22,498 bases of DNA from Cryomorphaceae bacterium (GCA_018608925.1 JABAYQ010000093.1:1-22498); one strand, 5' to 3'. Shown: positions 1-7,942, counted from the first letter of the stretch. Numbers and translations: made by a program. Notes: generated by a model from the letters alone, not told the origin.

Positions 1-43
1 CTCCAGAAGGAGCTGAAAAGATAATTACTTTATTATAAGACAT
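1..43 (-). CDS. gmk: Guanylate kinase, N-terminal fragment (cut by window edge)
   Basis: Only the first 14 codons lie in the window. From the ATG at 43-41 the minus strand reads MSYNKVIIFSAPSG, the N-terminal strand and the beginning of the P-loop of guanylate kinase (family pattern SAPSGxGKTT). The enzyme phosphorylates GMP to GDP in the cytosol. The start codon lies inside yicC, so the two reading frames overlap by 11 nt (33-43), which suggests translational coupling. A yicC-gmk order is widespread in bacteria and supports the call. The rest of the gene, including the P-loop lysine, is outside the window. Confidence 0.85.
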   Translation of the reverse strand, partial: MSYNKVIIFSAPSG

Positions 44-896
44 TCAAGATCTGTTCTTTAATTTTTTCTAATTCGTCTTTCATTTGCACAACTATTTGCT
101 GCATTTTAGCATCGTTCGATTTAGAACCCATAGTGTTTACTTCTCTTCCGATTTCTTGGCAAATAAATCCTAATTTTTTACCTTGAGAACTATCGGTTTT
201 TAGGTTTTCAATAAAATAATCTAGGTGATTAGCTAGTCTTACTACCTCTTCGTTAATGTCTAGTTTTTCGATATAGAAAATAATTTCTTGCTCCAAACGG
301 TTAGGGTCCACCTCTACTTGTAAAGCGTCTATTTTTTCTTTTAGACGGCTTTTAATTTTATCAATTCGTTGTTTTTCAACACCTTCGACTTCTATAAGTA
401 AGGTCTTTATAGTATGAATTCGGGCTGCAAAATCTTTTTGCAACACCTGTCCTTCGTCTTCTCTAAATTGGTTTAAATTGGTAATAGCTTGGTCCAGAAG
501 CTTGTCAATGTTTAGCCATTCTTTCTCGTCGATGCTTTCTTTTTCTTGCTTAAGCACCTCTGGCATACGCATAATGATACCCATTAAGTTTTCTTTGGTT
601 TCCATCTCAGAAGAGATTTCTTTTAGCTCTTGGTAATAGCTTTTGATTAGTTCTTTATTAAGAGAAACGGTTTTCTGAATTCCTGTAAATTCTACAAAAA
701 TAGAAACGTCAATTTTTCCTCTTTTAAGGTGGGAACCTACTTTCTGACGAGAGATTAATTCTTTCTCTCTTAAGCTAGAGGGCATTCTGAAATTCATATC
801 GATTTGCTTACTATTTAAGCTTTTAATCTCTATGGTTACTTTCTTGTTTTCCAGATTAGCTTCGGCTTTGCCATAACCTGTCATTGATAAAATCAT
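33..896 (-). CDS. yicC: YicC/YloC family endoribonuclease
   Basis: The 287-residue protein has the expected family length and both family ends: an N-terminal MILSMTGYGKAE and a C-terminal DUF1732-type segment with IGREVNTMGSKSND near residues 248-261. Homologues in E. coli (YicC) and Bacillus (YloC) are reported endoribonucleases acting in RNA turnover. The middle and end are charged and predicted helical. The start is ATG, and the MxxSMTG N-terminus is the family norm. An exact TACATTTG (-7 type) lies 15 nt upstream at 912-919, so the gene probably has its own promoter and is co-transcribed with gmk, whose start overlaps its last codons. The assignment is firm; the RNA substrate in this organism is unknown. 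Confidence 0.93.
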   Translation of the reverse strand: MILSMTGYGKAEANLENKKVTIEIKSLNSKQIDMNFRMPSSLREKELISRQKVGSHLKRGKIDVSIFVEFTGIQKTVSLNKELIKSYYQELKEISSEMETKENLMGIIMRMPEVLKQEKESIDEKEWLNIDKLLDQAITNLNQFREDEGQVLQKDFAARIHTIKTLLIEVEGVEKQRIDKIKSRLKEKIDALQVEVDPNRLEQEIIFYIEKLDINEEVVRLANHLDYFIENLKTDSSQGKKLGFICQEIGREVNTMGSKSNDAKMQQIVVQMKDELEKIKEQILNVL

Positions 897-911
897 CTTC
901 TTTATTTTTTA

Positions 912-919
912 CAAATGTA
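912..919 (-). promoter_or_regulatory. Predicted -7 promoter element for yicC-gmk
   Basis: On the minus strand 919-912 reads TACATTTG, an exact match to the Bacteroidota -7 consensus TAnnTTTG. It ends 15 nt before the yicC ATG. I see no clear -33 TTTG at the usual spacing. The call rests on the motif and its position. Confidence 0.5.
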
Positions 920-935
920 CTAAATTGCGATTTGC

Positions 936-1106
936 TTACTTTTCTTTTTTAGAAACGTTTTTGAGTCTCATACCTATAAACATTCCTGCAATTATAAGTA
1001 TGTAGCCATAATCTTCGGCAACACTCCAGTCTGTAAGTTCATTTACTGCTAATAAGATAGCTGCCGAAATTAGAATTCCTAAAGCAGGATAAATTCTCTT
1101 GTTCAT
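936..1106 (-). CDS. Small two-helix inner-membrane protein, function unknown
   Basis: A 56-codon frame starts at ATG (1106-1104) and ends with TAA at 938-936. The protein begins MNKRIYPALGILISA. It has two hydrophobic stretches, about residues 7-21 and 35-46, separated by an acidic loop (NELTDWSVAEDYG), and ends in a basic tail (MRLKNVSKKEK). This fits a small two-pass inner-membrane protein with both ends in the cytoplasm. An exact TACTTTTG -7 element lies 24 nt upstream (1131-1138). It sits 39 nt upstream of yicC on the same strand. I recognise no family. The frame is a real-gene candidate because the promoter, topology and intergenic position agree, but conservation was not tested. Confidence 0.68.
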   Translation of the reverse strand: MNKRIYPALGILISAAILLAVNELTDWSVAEDYGYILIIAGMFIGMRLKNVSKKEK

Positions 1107-1130
1107 AATTGTTAGGGCTTATTTAAGCAT

Positions 1131-1138
1131 CAAAAGTA
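1131..1138 (-). promoter_or_regulatory. Predicted -7 promoter element for the small membrane protein
   Basis: On the minus strand 1138-1131 reads TACTTTTG, an exact TAnnTTTG match, 24 nt before the ATG at 1106. No clear -33 element is visible. Confidence 0.5.
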
Positions 1139-1179
1139 GTGAATACTTATCTGATGTAGGGCGGCTATTAAGATTTAAA

Positions 1180-1223
1180 ATAAAGCCGCTAAGACTTAAA
1201 TTATTTTGTCTTAGCGGCTTTAT
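1180..1223 (-). terminator. Rho-independent terminator after the DUF805 gene
   Basis: A perfect 16-bp inverted repeat (1180-1195 with 1208-1223, core AAAGCCGCTAAGAC) encloses a 12-nt AT-rich loop. It starts just after the DUF805 stop codon, partly overlapping that gene's last bases. On the minus strand the stem is followed by a T-rich run. The stem is unusually long and fully paired. Confidence 0.88.
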
Positions 1224-1227
1224 AATT

Positions 1228-1593
1228 TTACATTTCTTTAGGGTTTGCACCATACTGGTTTTCACCTGCATTACTGTCTGTGCACATTAAAACGATAAGC
1301 CAAATAGCACCAATTAATGGAATAAATGCGATTAACAGCATCCAACCACTTTTTCCTATATCATGAAGACGTCTAACAGCAACCGCAATTCCAGGGATTA
1401 TTAATGCTAAGGTATAAAGTCCGTAAATGGCGCCATAACCTATAACAGGATCAGCAATGCCTAGTAAGTTGTCTAATAACATTGCTACAAAACCAAAAAT
1501 CATATTAAACAATATAAACATCCAATACTCTTTTCTTCTTGCTCTTCCGTTAAAGTCAGCGTATTGTCTTAATACTTTTAAAAACCATTCCAT
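1228..1593 (-). CDS. DUF805 family inner-membrane protein
   Basis: The 121-residue protein matches the DUF805 pattern along its length. It has an N-terminal amphipathic start MEWFLKVLRQYADFNGRARRKEYW with the conserved F-x-GRARR-x-EYW motif, about four hydrophobic segments, a conserved AVRRLHDIGKSGW motif near residues 72-84, and a short polar tail ending NQYGANPKEM. The family is widespread, and its molecular function is not established. The start is ATG and fits the family N-terminus. It appears monocistronic: a strong terminator follows directly and about 280 bases without a gene precede it. I found no exact -7 element upstream. Confidence 0.9.
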   Translation of the reverse strand: MEWFLKVLRQYADFNGRARRKEYWMFILFNMIFGFVAMLLDNLLGIADPVIGYGAIYGLYTLALIIPGIAVAVRRLHDIGKSGWMLLIAFIPLIGAIWLIVLMCTDSNAGENQYGANPKEM

Positions 1594-1876
1594 TGTTTTT
1601 TTGTTTTAGTTTGCCTACTTCTAAGGTTTTTCGGCGTCTACCTCGTTTTTAGAGTTGTTGCTGATCTCAACTTTAATTCTCGTGCATTGCACTATAAACG
1701 ATTAAATTTTTTCTAACTCAATTAGTAATAGACTGTTTCCTAAAACCCTTTATTAGTTTAGTTTTTCATTGAGAATTTAACAATAATACAAAATTTTTGG
1801 CCAGCAATAAAAACAGAATTTGGTGAATTACAGTTAGTTGTGCTCGTATTTACAATTGAAAAGCAAAAAATGTTCT

Positions 1877-2773
1877 CTAGGCTTCTAGCTTCTTTTTTTC
1901 CATACTCACTAAATAGACTCCTGTGAAAATGATGATAGAAGAAATGATTTTGTTCCAATCGAGTTGGTCGCTCTGAACCGATATAGCTATTATACTAGCC
2001 AAAATAGGTTGGAGGTAAATATAAGAACTCACCGTAGTAGGGTTGAGAGTACGTAGTCCGATAATGTTAAACAGGTAAGCCAAAAAAGTAGTTCCTACTA
2101 CTACAAACACTATAGCATACATAATATTAGTGGGCATGGTTCTCCATTGTATTTCCGAAAACTCTTGGTATCCGAATGGTACAACAAAGATAAGTCCGAA
2201 CAAAAAGACCCAGCTAATAACGGTCATGGCTTGATACTTTTTCATCAATGGCTTAACGATTACAAGGTATACCCCGTAGGAGCAAGCATTTATCAAAACC
2301 AATAAATTCCCTAAAGATTGAGAACTGTTAAGCAAAGAGAAATCGCCTCCATTGGTAAAAAGAGATATGGCTCCCATGGCTCCGAATGCTATCCCTATAA
2401 GTTTACGAATGGTTATTTTTTCCGACAGTAAAAAAGCACTTATCACCAAAACAATAATAGGATTGGTAACCATTATAACTGATGCGCTGATGGGGGTAGT
2501 AAGGTTGAGCCCTTCAAAAAATAACATTTGATTTACTGCCACTCCGAATAGCCCGCATAGCATGAGCCTTAGCATGTCTTTTTGCTCTACTTTTTGATAG
2601 GAAAAGAGGCCATAAACCAACCAAAAAAGAAGGGTAGCTCCTACCACTCGCATAAAGATAAAACCCAAAGGCTCTACGTACTTAGGCATAACTGTTTTAG
2701 CAACCGTAAAATTGATGGCGTAAATTAGGTTAGCTCCGAAAAGGCACAGATGAGCAATGGTTTTTTTATTCAT
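1877..2773 (-). CDS. EamA/DMT superfamily transporter
   Basis: The 298-residue protein has about ten hydrophobic segments in two similar halves, the layout of EamA (RhaT/YdcZ-like) drug/metabolite transporters. Family-like stretches include LIYAINFTVAKTVMP near residue 16, an NQMLFFEGLNLTTPISASVIM loop near 81-101, and in the second half GLRTLNPTTVSSYIYLQP. It should act in the inner membrane as an exporter or exchanger of small metabolites; the substrate cannot be read from sequence. Its ATG overlaps the last 8 nt of the upstream ArsC-like gene, so the two are surely co-transcribed and likely translationally coupled. About 280 bases without a gene follow it, with no clear terminator hairpin. 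Confidence 0.88.
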   Translation of the reverse strand: MNKKTIAHLCLFGANLIYAINFTVAKTVMPKYVEPLGFIFMRVVGATLLFWLVYGLFSYQKVEQKDMLRLMLCGLFGVAVNQMLFFEGLNLTTPISASVIMVTNPIIVLVISAFLLSEKITIRKLIGIAFGAMGAISLFTNGGDFSLLNSSQSLGNLLVLINACSYGVYLVIVKPLMKKYQAMTVISWVFLFGLIFVVPFGYQEFSEIQWRTMPTNIMYAIVFVVVGTTFLAYLFNIIGLRTLNPTTVSSYIYLQPILASIIAISVQSDQLDWNKIISSIIIFTGVYLVSMEKKKLEA

Positions 2774-3113
2774 CTAACTTTTTTTGAAGGGCTTCAATAG
2801 TGCTTTTGCTGTTGCCAACAAAAATGCTTTGGTCAACAATAAAAACAGGTCTTTTCAGAAAAGTGTCATCTTCTAAAATGTATTTTCTATAGTCTTGTTC
2901 TTGTAGGTTTTTTTCTTTCAAGTTAAGAGTTCTGTACTTAATTGCTCGCTTGCTAAAAAGTGCTTGGTAAGAGCCTGCTAAGTCTGCCATTTGATCGATC
3001 TGATCTTCCGTAATTTTTTGACTTCGGATTTCTTGTTTGTCAAAGGTCCAATTTACTTCGGTTAAGATGCGTTGGCAGGTACTGCATTTTGCTAGATGGA
3101 AAACTTTTCTCAT
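2766..3113 (-). CDS. ArsC/Spx-like thioredoxin-fold protein
   Basis: The 115-residue protein begins MRKVFHLAKCSTCQRIL, with a C10-x-x-C13 redox motif at the position of the ArsC/Spx active site, and carries the family's RPVFIVD strand near residues 88-94 and a basic RAIKYR stretch near 56-61. Members include glutaredoxin-dependent arsenate reductases and Spx-type regulators; which role applies here is not decided. The frame stays open 22 codons further upstream, but I chose the ATG at 3113. The family N-terminus begins there, and a -7 promoter element at 3129-3136 lies inside the extension. It overlaps the EamA gene by 8 nt. Confidence 0.82.
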   Translation of the reverse strand: MRKVFHLAKCSTCQRILTEVNWTFDKQEIRSQKITEDQIDQMADLAGSYQALFSKRAIKYRTLNLKEKNLQEQDYRKYILEDDTFLKRPVFIVDQSIFVGNSKSTIEALQKKLDE

Positions 3114-3128
3114 AAGGGTGCGAAAATA

Positions 3129-3136
3129 CAAACATA
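3129..3136 (-). promoter_or_regulatory. Predicted -7 promoter element for the ArsC-like/EamA operon
   Basis: On the minus strand 3136-3129 reads TATGTTTG, an exact TAnnTTTG match, 15 nt before the ATG at 3113. It decides the start of the ArsC-like gene, because a transcript starting a few bases downstream could not encode the longer frame. It is back-to-back with the promoter for the PLP enzyme. Confidence 0.55.
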
Positions 3137-3196
3137 ATTTATAATTATTAAAGTTATTGTGGCTTCGATTTTTTCTCATTTTTTACTCAAAATAAT

Positions 3197-3204
3197 TACA
3201 TTTG
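3197..3204 (+). promoter_or_regulatory. Predicted -7 promoter element for the PLP enzyme/SDR pair
   Basis: The sequence TACATTTG is an exact -7 match 38 nt before the ATG at 3243. The -33 region is only T-rich, without a clear TTTG. Confidence 0.5.
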
Positions 3205-3242
3205 TGTTTAATACTTTTTACAAATTAACGATCTACTCCAAA

Positions 3243-4388
3243 ATGAAATTTAATACCAAAGTAATTCACGCAGGCCTAGAGCCAGACCCAACAACAGGAG
3301 CAATAATGACTCCTATTTACCAAACATCTACCTACGTTCAGAAATCTCCGGGAGACCATAAAGGTTTTGAGTATTCTAGAACAGGAAACCCTACAAGATC
3401 TGCTTTAGAAGCAAACTTGGCAGCATTAGAAAATGCTAAATACGGACTTTGTTTTGGTAGTGGACTAGCTGCAATTGATGCCGTAATGAAACTTCTAAAG
3501 CCAGGTGATGAGGTAGTTTCTACTAACGACCTATACGGAGGAACGTATCGAATATTTACTAAGGTATTTGAGAACTACGGAATTAAGTTTCATTTTATTG
3601 GAATGGAAAACGCTCATAAAATTGAAGAATACATCAATAGCAATACCAAGCTTATTTGGGTAGAAACACCTACTAACCCAATGCTTAATATTATTGACAT
3701 AGAAGCTGCATCGGCAATTTCTAAAAAACACAATCTGATTTTAGGAGTCGACAATACTTTCGCGTCTCCTTACCTTCAAAACCCAATGGATATGGGTGCT
3801 GATATTGTGATGCACTCTGTAACTAAATATTTGGGCGGCCATTCCGACGTAGTAATGGGAGCGCTTATGGTAAGCGACGAAGCTTTAGCTGAGAGATTGT
3901 TTTTTATTCAAAATAGTTGTGGTGCCGTTCCTGGTCCTATGGATAGTTTTCTAGTACTTAGAGGAATTAAAACCCTTCATTTACGAATTCAGCGCCATTG
4001 CGAAAACGGAAAAGAAATAGCACATTTCTTAAAAGGACACCCTAAAGTGGAGAACGTATACTGGCCAGGTTTCGAAGACCATCCTAACCACGATATTGCT
4101 AAAAAGCAAATGAAAGACTTTGGTGGAATGCTATCATTCTCTTTAAAAGGAAATAAAATAGAAGACGCTTTTAAAGTGGTTTCCTCTACCCATTATTTCA
4201 CTCTTGCAGAATCTTTAGGAGGCGTAGAATCTCTTTGCGGACACCCTGCAAGCATGACGCACGCTGCTATACCTAAAGAAGAAAGAGAAAAAACTGGAGT
4301 AGTAGATTCTCTTATCCGATTAAGTGTTGGAGTTGAAGACATTGAAGATTTAAAAGCAGATTTAGATCAAGCATTAAATCAGTTGTAA
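3243..4388 (+). CDS. Cystathionine gamma-synthase/gamma-lyase type PLP enzyme
   Basis: The 381-residue protein is a full-length Cys/Met-metabolism PLP enzyme of fold type I. Visible landmarks are YSRTGNPTR (residues 44-52, with phosphate-binding Tyr and Arg), DLYGGTYR (96-103, the Tyr that stacks on PLP), D170 in GVDNTFASPY, the Schiff-base lysine K195 in HSVTKYLGGHSD, and SLGGVESL...MTH near the C-terminus. It either makes cystathionine from an activated homoserine and cysteine or cleaves it; this family is often misassigned between the two, so I leave the symbol blank. The open frame extends 28 codons upstream, but the chosen ATG begins MKFNTKVIHAGLEPDP, the family start, and the promoter lies inside the extension. 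One base separates its stop codon from the next gene. Confidence 0.9.
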   Translation: MKFNTKVIHAGLEPDPTTGAIMTPIYQTSTYVQKSPGDHKGFEYSRTGNPTRSALEANLAALENAKYGLCFGSGLAAIDAVMKLLKPGDEVVSTNDLYGGTYRIFTKVFENYGIKFHFIGMENAHKIEEYINSNTKLIWVETPTNPMLNIIDIEAASAISKKHNLILGVDNTFASPYLQNPMDMGADIVMHSVTKYLGGHSDVVMGALMVSDEALAERLFFIQNSCGAVPGPMDSFLVLRGIKTLHLRIQRHCENGKEIAHFLKGHPKVENVYWPGFEDHPNHDIAKKQMKDFGGMLSFSLKGNKIEDAFKVVSSTHYFTLAESLGGVESLCGHPASMTHAAIPKEEREKTGVVDSLIRLSVGVEDIEDLKADLDQALNQL

Positions 4389-4389
4389 A

Positions 4390-5094
4390 ATGAATCTATT
4401 TTATATTACTGGTACTAGTAGCGGAATTGGCTATGCTATAGCGACCCTTCTATTAAAAGACTCTAACAATATCGTTATTGGTATTTCTAGAAGGAATAAA
4501 ATAGAGCATAAAAATTACCACCATATAAGCCACGATTTATCCCTGCCAATTTTGGCAAATACTTTTGAAAAGCTCGATGCTAACTATAACAAAATTGTAC
4601 TTATAAACAATGCTGGTCAGGTAGGTCCGGTTACTCCAATGGGCAAGCAAACCTATGAGGAGATAAACCAGAACTACGCCATTAATTTAGTGGCTCCAAC
4701 CTTATTGTGTAACGACTTTATTGGAGCTTATAAAGACCATTCTGCATTAAAAATGATTATAAATGTAAGTTCTGGAGCTGGCAAACATGCTATAGAATCT
4801 TGGAACACTTATTGTGCTTCCAAAGCAGCGTTAGATATGCTGTCATTAGTTATTCAGGCAGAGCATCCAGAGTTTAAAGTGTATGCTCTAGCTCCAGGAA
4901 TAGTAGACACCGAAATGCAGGCAGCAATTAGAGAGGCTAATAAAGAGGACTTCCCTCATCTGGAAAAATTTGTTGGCTATAAAAAAGAAGGCGAATTAGC
5001 AGATGCTGGTTTAGTAGCTCAAAAATATTTAAAGCTTATCGAAAATCCCGAACTGTTTAAGGATACCATATGCTCCGTTAGAGATATAGATTGA
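4390..5094 (+). CDS. Short-chain dehydrogenase/reductase, sepiapterin/benzil reductase-like
   Basis: This 234-residue classical SDR has all key elements: the nucleotide-binding TGTSSGIG (residues 7-14), NNAG (73-76), a catalytic Ser near 127-128 in NVSSGAG, and Y141-x-x-x-K145 in YCASK. The RRN following the second strand suggests NADPH preference. The C-terminal part (APGIVDTEMQ, then a KKEGELADA segment) resembles sepiapterin reductase and YueD-type benzil reductases, but the substrate is uncertain. The ATG lies one base past the stop of the PLP enzyme, so they form an operon. Its stop is 4 nt from the convergent polA stop with no terminator between. Confidence 0.85.
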   Translation: MNLFYITGTSSGIGYAIATLLLKDSNNIVIGISRRNKIEHKNYHHISHDLSLPILANTFEKLDANYNKIVLINNAGQVGPVTPMGKQTYEEINQNYAINLVAPTLLCNDFIGAYKDHSALKMIINVSSGAGKHAIESWNTYCASKAALDMLSLVIQAEHPEFKVYALAPGIVDTEMQAAIREANKEDFPHLEKFVGYKKEGELADAGLVAQKYLKLIENPELFKDTICSVRDID

Positions 5095-5098
5095 AAAT

Positions 5099-7894
5099 TT
5101 AGTGGGCCTGTAGCCAGTTTTGTCCTGTTCCTAAATCAACTTCTAAAGGAACACTTAAGCTAACTGCTTGCTCCATTTTATTTTTTATCAATTTCTGAAT
5201 CTCTTCTAGTTCAGGCAAATACACATCAAAGACCAATTCATCATGTACTTGAAGTAGCATTTTGCTTTTGTATCCGGCCTCGCTTATTGCGTTTTGAACC
5301 TCTATCATCGCTATCTTAATTACATCGGCTGCAGCACCCTGAATAGGAGCGTTTATAGCATTTCTTTCGGCATAACCTCTGACTACTGCATTTCTAGAGT
5401 TGATGTCCTTTAAATGCCTCTTTCTGCCCATTATAGTTTCTACATATCCTTTGTCACGAGCGTCGTTGATGCTTTTATCCATAAACTCTTTTACTTTTGG
5501 GTATTGTAAAAAGTAATTGTCTATTATTTCTTTGGCTTCCGTTCGTTTAATGGCTAGTCGTTGCGATAGTCCGAAAGCAGAAATTCCGTAAATAATTCCA
5601 AAATTTACCATCTTGGCATTCGATCTTTGCTCTCTACTAACCTCAGACAATTCTACCCCATATACTTTTGCTGCCGTAGCAGAATGGATGTCTTCTTTGT
5701 TGGTAAATGCGGTGAGCATTCCTTGGTCTTGTGATAAGTGAGCCATTAGCCTTAATTCTATTTGAGAGTAATCGGCAGCTAGTAAAATGTGGTTTTCGTC
5801 TTTGGCAATAAATGCTTTTCTAACTTCTCTTCCTTTCTCACTTCGGATAGGGATGTTTTGTAAGTTTGGGTTGGTAGAGCTTAATCTTCCTGTGGCAGCA
5901 ACAGTTTGTTGGTAGGTAGTATGTATTCTTTGGCTGTCTTTTTTCGCCAAATTTGGCAAAGCATCTACATAAGTAGACTTTAATTTCTGAAGGTGCCTAA
6001 AGTCCAAAATATCATCGATAATGACATGCTTGCCTTTTAGTTTTAAAAGGGTTTCTTCTGAAGTAGAGTATTGTCCGCTTTTAGTCTTTTTAGGCTTATC
6101 TACCAGTTTCAAATGTTCGAAAAGCATTTGGCCTAGTTGCTTAGGGGATGCTAAGTTAAATGGGGTTCCTGCAATTTCTTGCACGTTTTGATTTAGCCTT
6201 CTAATTTCTTGGTCTAGCTCTTGTGAAAAGCTATTCAAAGAAGAAATATCAATCTTTATGCCTTCCATTTCCATCTGAGATAATACAGGAATAAGTGGAA
6301 GTTCTATTTCTTTAAATAATTTTTCTAGATCGGATGTTTTTATAGACTCTTCAAAAAGGGTTTTGAGCTGAAAAGTAATGTCTGCATCTTCACAAGCATA
6401 TTCGCAAACCTTGTCGATGTCGGCGAAACGCATACTGCTTTGTGAAGCTCCCTTTTTACCAATTAAAGTCTCAATGCTTATGGTCTGATAATTCAAATAA
6501 TTTTGAGCTAGGTCATCCATATTATGCCTCTGGTCTGGCTCTAATAAATAATGGGCAATCATAGTGTCAAAATAAGGCGCGCAAACCTGTAGGCCGTATT
6601 TTAATAATATTTTATAATCGTATTTTAAATTCTGAGCGATTTTTTCGATCTCATTATTTTCAAAAAAGGTTTTGAACTCGCTAGCAATTTCTTGTTCTTT
6701 TCCTTGTTCTACCGGCACGTAAAATGCTTCGTTCTTTTTAAAGCAAAAAGAAAAGCCAACTAGCTCGGCAGTAATAGGGTCGAGTCCTGTAGTTTCGGTG
6801 TCGAAACAAACCGACTTTTGTTCCAAAAGTAAATCCAATAATTCTTTTCTCTTTTGAGCGCTATCTACCAGACGGTAATCGACGCTCATGTCTTTAATAG
6901 ACTGGTAATTAGAAACCGGAACAATTTGCTCTGGCTCTTGAGAAAATAAATCGAATTGATTGGTGCTGGCTTTTTTAGGAGCTGCAACTACCTCTTTGTT
7001 TTCTTCCGGACTTATTTCTTGGTTAAGCAATCTTTTTGCTAGGGTACGGAATTCTAACTCTTCAAATAAAGAGGTTACTTTTTCAGGATTAAATTTCTGA
7101 ACTTTTAAATCGTTTTCTACTAATTCGACAGGGGCATCTAAAATTATGGTAGCCAATCTTTTAGACAATATTCCTTTGTCTTTATTTTCTTCAATCTTCT
7201 CTTTTATTTTTCCTTTTAGCTTGTCGGTATTTGCTAAGAGATTTTCCATAGTTCCGAACTCAGCTAGGTATTTTTTGGCTGTTTTTTCTCCAACACCTGG
7301 TAAGCCAGGGATGTTGTCTACAGCATCGCCCATCATTCCTAAAAAATCGATTACTTGGCTAACATCTGTTATTTCGAATTTTGCTAAGACTTCATTTACT
7401 CCCCAAATTTCTGTTGGCTTCCATTTGTTTCCTGGCTTGTACAAGAAAATATTTTCGGAAACTAATTGAGCAAAATCTTTATCGGGAGTCATCATATAGG
7501 TAATGAAACCTTCTTTTTCCGCCTTTTTAGCTAGGGTACCGATAACATCATCTGCTTCGTAACCGTCTGCATAAAGTTTAGTGATGTTAAAAGCTTCCAA
7601 GACCTGGTCAATATATGGTAGAGCGATGGATATACCTTCTGGCATAGATTCTCTATTGGCTTTGTATTCGGAGTATTCTAAGTGCCTAGTTGTTGCCTTA
7701 GGAGTGTCAAAAACTACTGCAATATGGGTGGGATTTTCTTTCTTTAATACTTCTACCAGACTATTGACAAAACCCAAGACAGCAGAAGTTTCTACTCCTT
7801 TAGAATTGATTCTAGGATTTTTGCTAAAAGCGAAATACGACCGATAAATTAAGGCAAAGGCATCTATTAAAAATAGTTTTTTTACAGAACTCAT
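5099..7894 (-). CDS. polA: DNA polymerase I
   Basis: The 931-residue protein has all three domains of Pol I. Residues 1 to about 290 form the 5'-3' nuclease (LIDAFALIYRSYFAF, YEADDVIGT, TPDKDFAQLV, GDAVDNIPGLPGVGEKTA). About 335-530 form the 3'-5' exonuclease, with an intact DTE at D365 and E367 in FDTETTGLDP, so proofreading is expected. The rest is the polymerase: motif A DYSQIELRLMAH with D708, motif B RSNAKMVNFGIIYG, and motif C VHDELVF with D885. The motif B aromatic is Phe, the usual state in Pol I. It acts in Okazaki-fragment processing and repair. It is divergent from a small secreted protein (48 nt between the starts). A near-match -7 (TATCTTGC) lies upstream on the minus strand. Confidence 0.98.
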   Translation of the reverse strand: MSSVKKLFLIDAFALIYRSYFAFSKNPRINSKGVETSAVLGFVNSLVEVLKKENPTHIAVVFDTPKATTRHLEYSEYKANRESMPEGISIALPYIDQVLEAFNITKLYADGYEADDVIGTLAKKAEKEGFITYMMTPDKDFAQLVSENIFLYKPGNKWKPTEIWGVNEVLAKFEITDVSQVIDFLGMMGDAVDNIPGLPGVGEKTAKKYLAEFGTMENLLANTDKLKGKIKEKIEENKDKGILSKRLATIILDAPVELVENDLKVQKFNPEKVTSLFEELEFRTLAKRLLNQEISPEENKEVVAAPKKASTNQFDLFSQEPEQIVPVSNYQSIKDMSVDYRLVDSAQKRKELLDLLLEQKSVCFDTETTGLDPITAELVGFSFCFKKNEAFYVPVEQGKEQEIASEFKTFFENNEIEKIAQNLKYDYKILLKYGLQVCAPYFDTMIAHYLLEPDQRHNMDDLAQNYLNYQTISIETLIGKKGASQSSMRFADIDKVCEYACEDADITFQLKTLFEESIKTSDLEKLFKEIELPLIPVLSQMEMEGIKIDISSLNSFSQELDQEIRRLNQNVQEIAGTPFNLASPKQLGQMLFEHLKLVDKPKKTKSGQYSTSEETLLKLKGKHVIIDDILDFRHLQKLKSTYVDALPNLAKKDSQRIHTTYQQTVAATGRLSSTNPNLQNIPIRSEKGREVRKAFIAKDENHILLAADYSQIELRLMAHLSQDQGMLTAFTNKEDIHSATAAKVYGVELSEVSREQRSNAKMVNFGIIYGISAFGLSQRLAIKRTEAKEIIDNYFLQYPKVKEFMDKSINDARDKGYVETIMGRKRHLKDINSRNAVVRGYAERNAINAPIQGAAADVIKIAMIEVQNAISEAGYKSKMLLQVHDELVFDVYLPELEEIQKLIKNKMEQAVSLSVPLEVDLGTGQNWLQAH

Positions 7895-7903
7895 AAAACA
7901 GGA

Positions 7904-7937
7904 TTTGCTGCAAGATACAAGATTATCACTATTTTTG
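7904..7937 (+). promoter_or_regulatory. Predicted promoter (-33 and -7) of the small secreted protein
   Basis: TTTG at 7904-7907 and TATTTTTG at 7930-7937 match the Bacteroidota -33 and -7 elements with 22 bases between, within the usual range. Only 5 nt separate the -7 box from the ATG at 7943, so the transcript may have almost no leader. Confidence 0.6.
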
Positions 7938-7942
7938 ATACC

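Noticed and set aside
1099..1290. Plus-strand open frame of 63 codons
   Set aside because: It runs across the DUF805 terminator hairpin and into the antisense of the DUF805 gene, and no family is recognisable.
1594..1876. 283-base gap between the DUF805 and EamA genes, including the small palindrome GTGCATTGCAC at 1682-1692
   Set aside because: No convincing gene, exact -7 box or terminator found; one 11-nt palindrome is too weak to call an operator.
1758..1958. Minus-strand open frame of 66 codons partly beyond the EamA gene
   Set aside because: About 40 percent lies out of frame inside the EamA coding end, its composition is Phe/His/Asn-rich like a shadow frame, and no promoter is seen.
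3114..3179. 22-codon N-terminal extension of the ArsC-like protein
   Set aside because: The -7 box lies inside it and family N-termini begin at the later ATG.
7146..7847. Two plus-strand open frames (107 and 88 codons) antisense to polA
   Set aside because: Shadows of a well-conserved coding region; no promoter and no family features.
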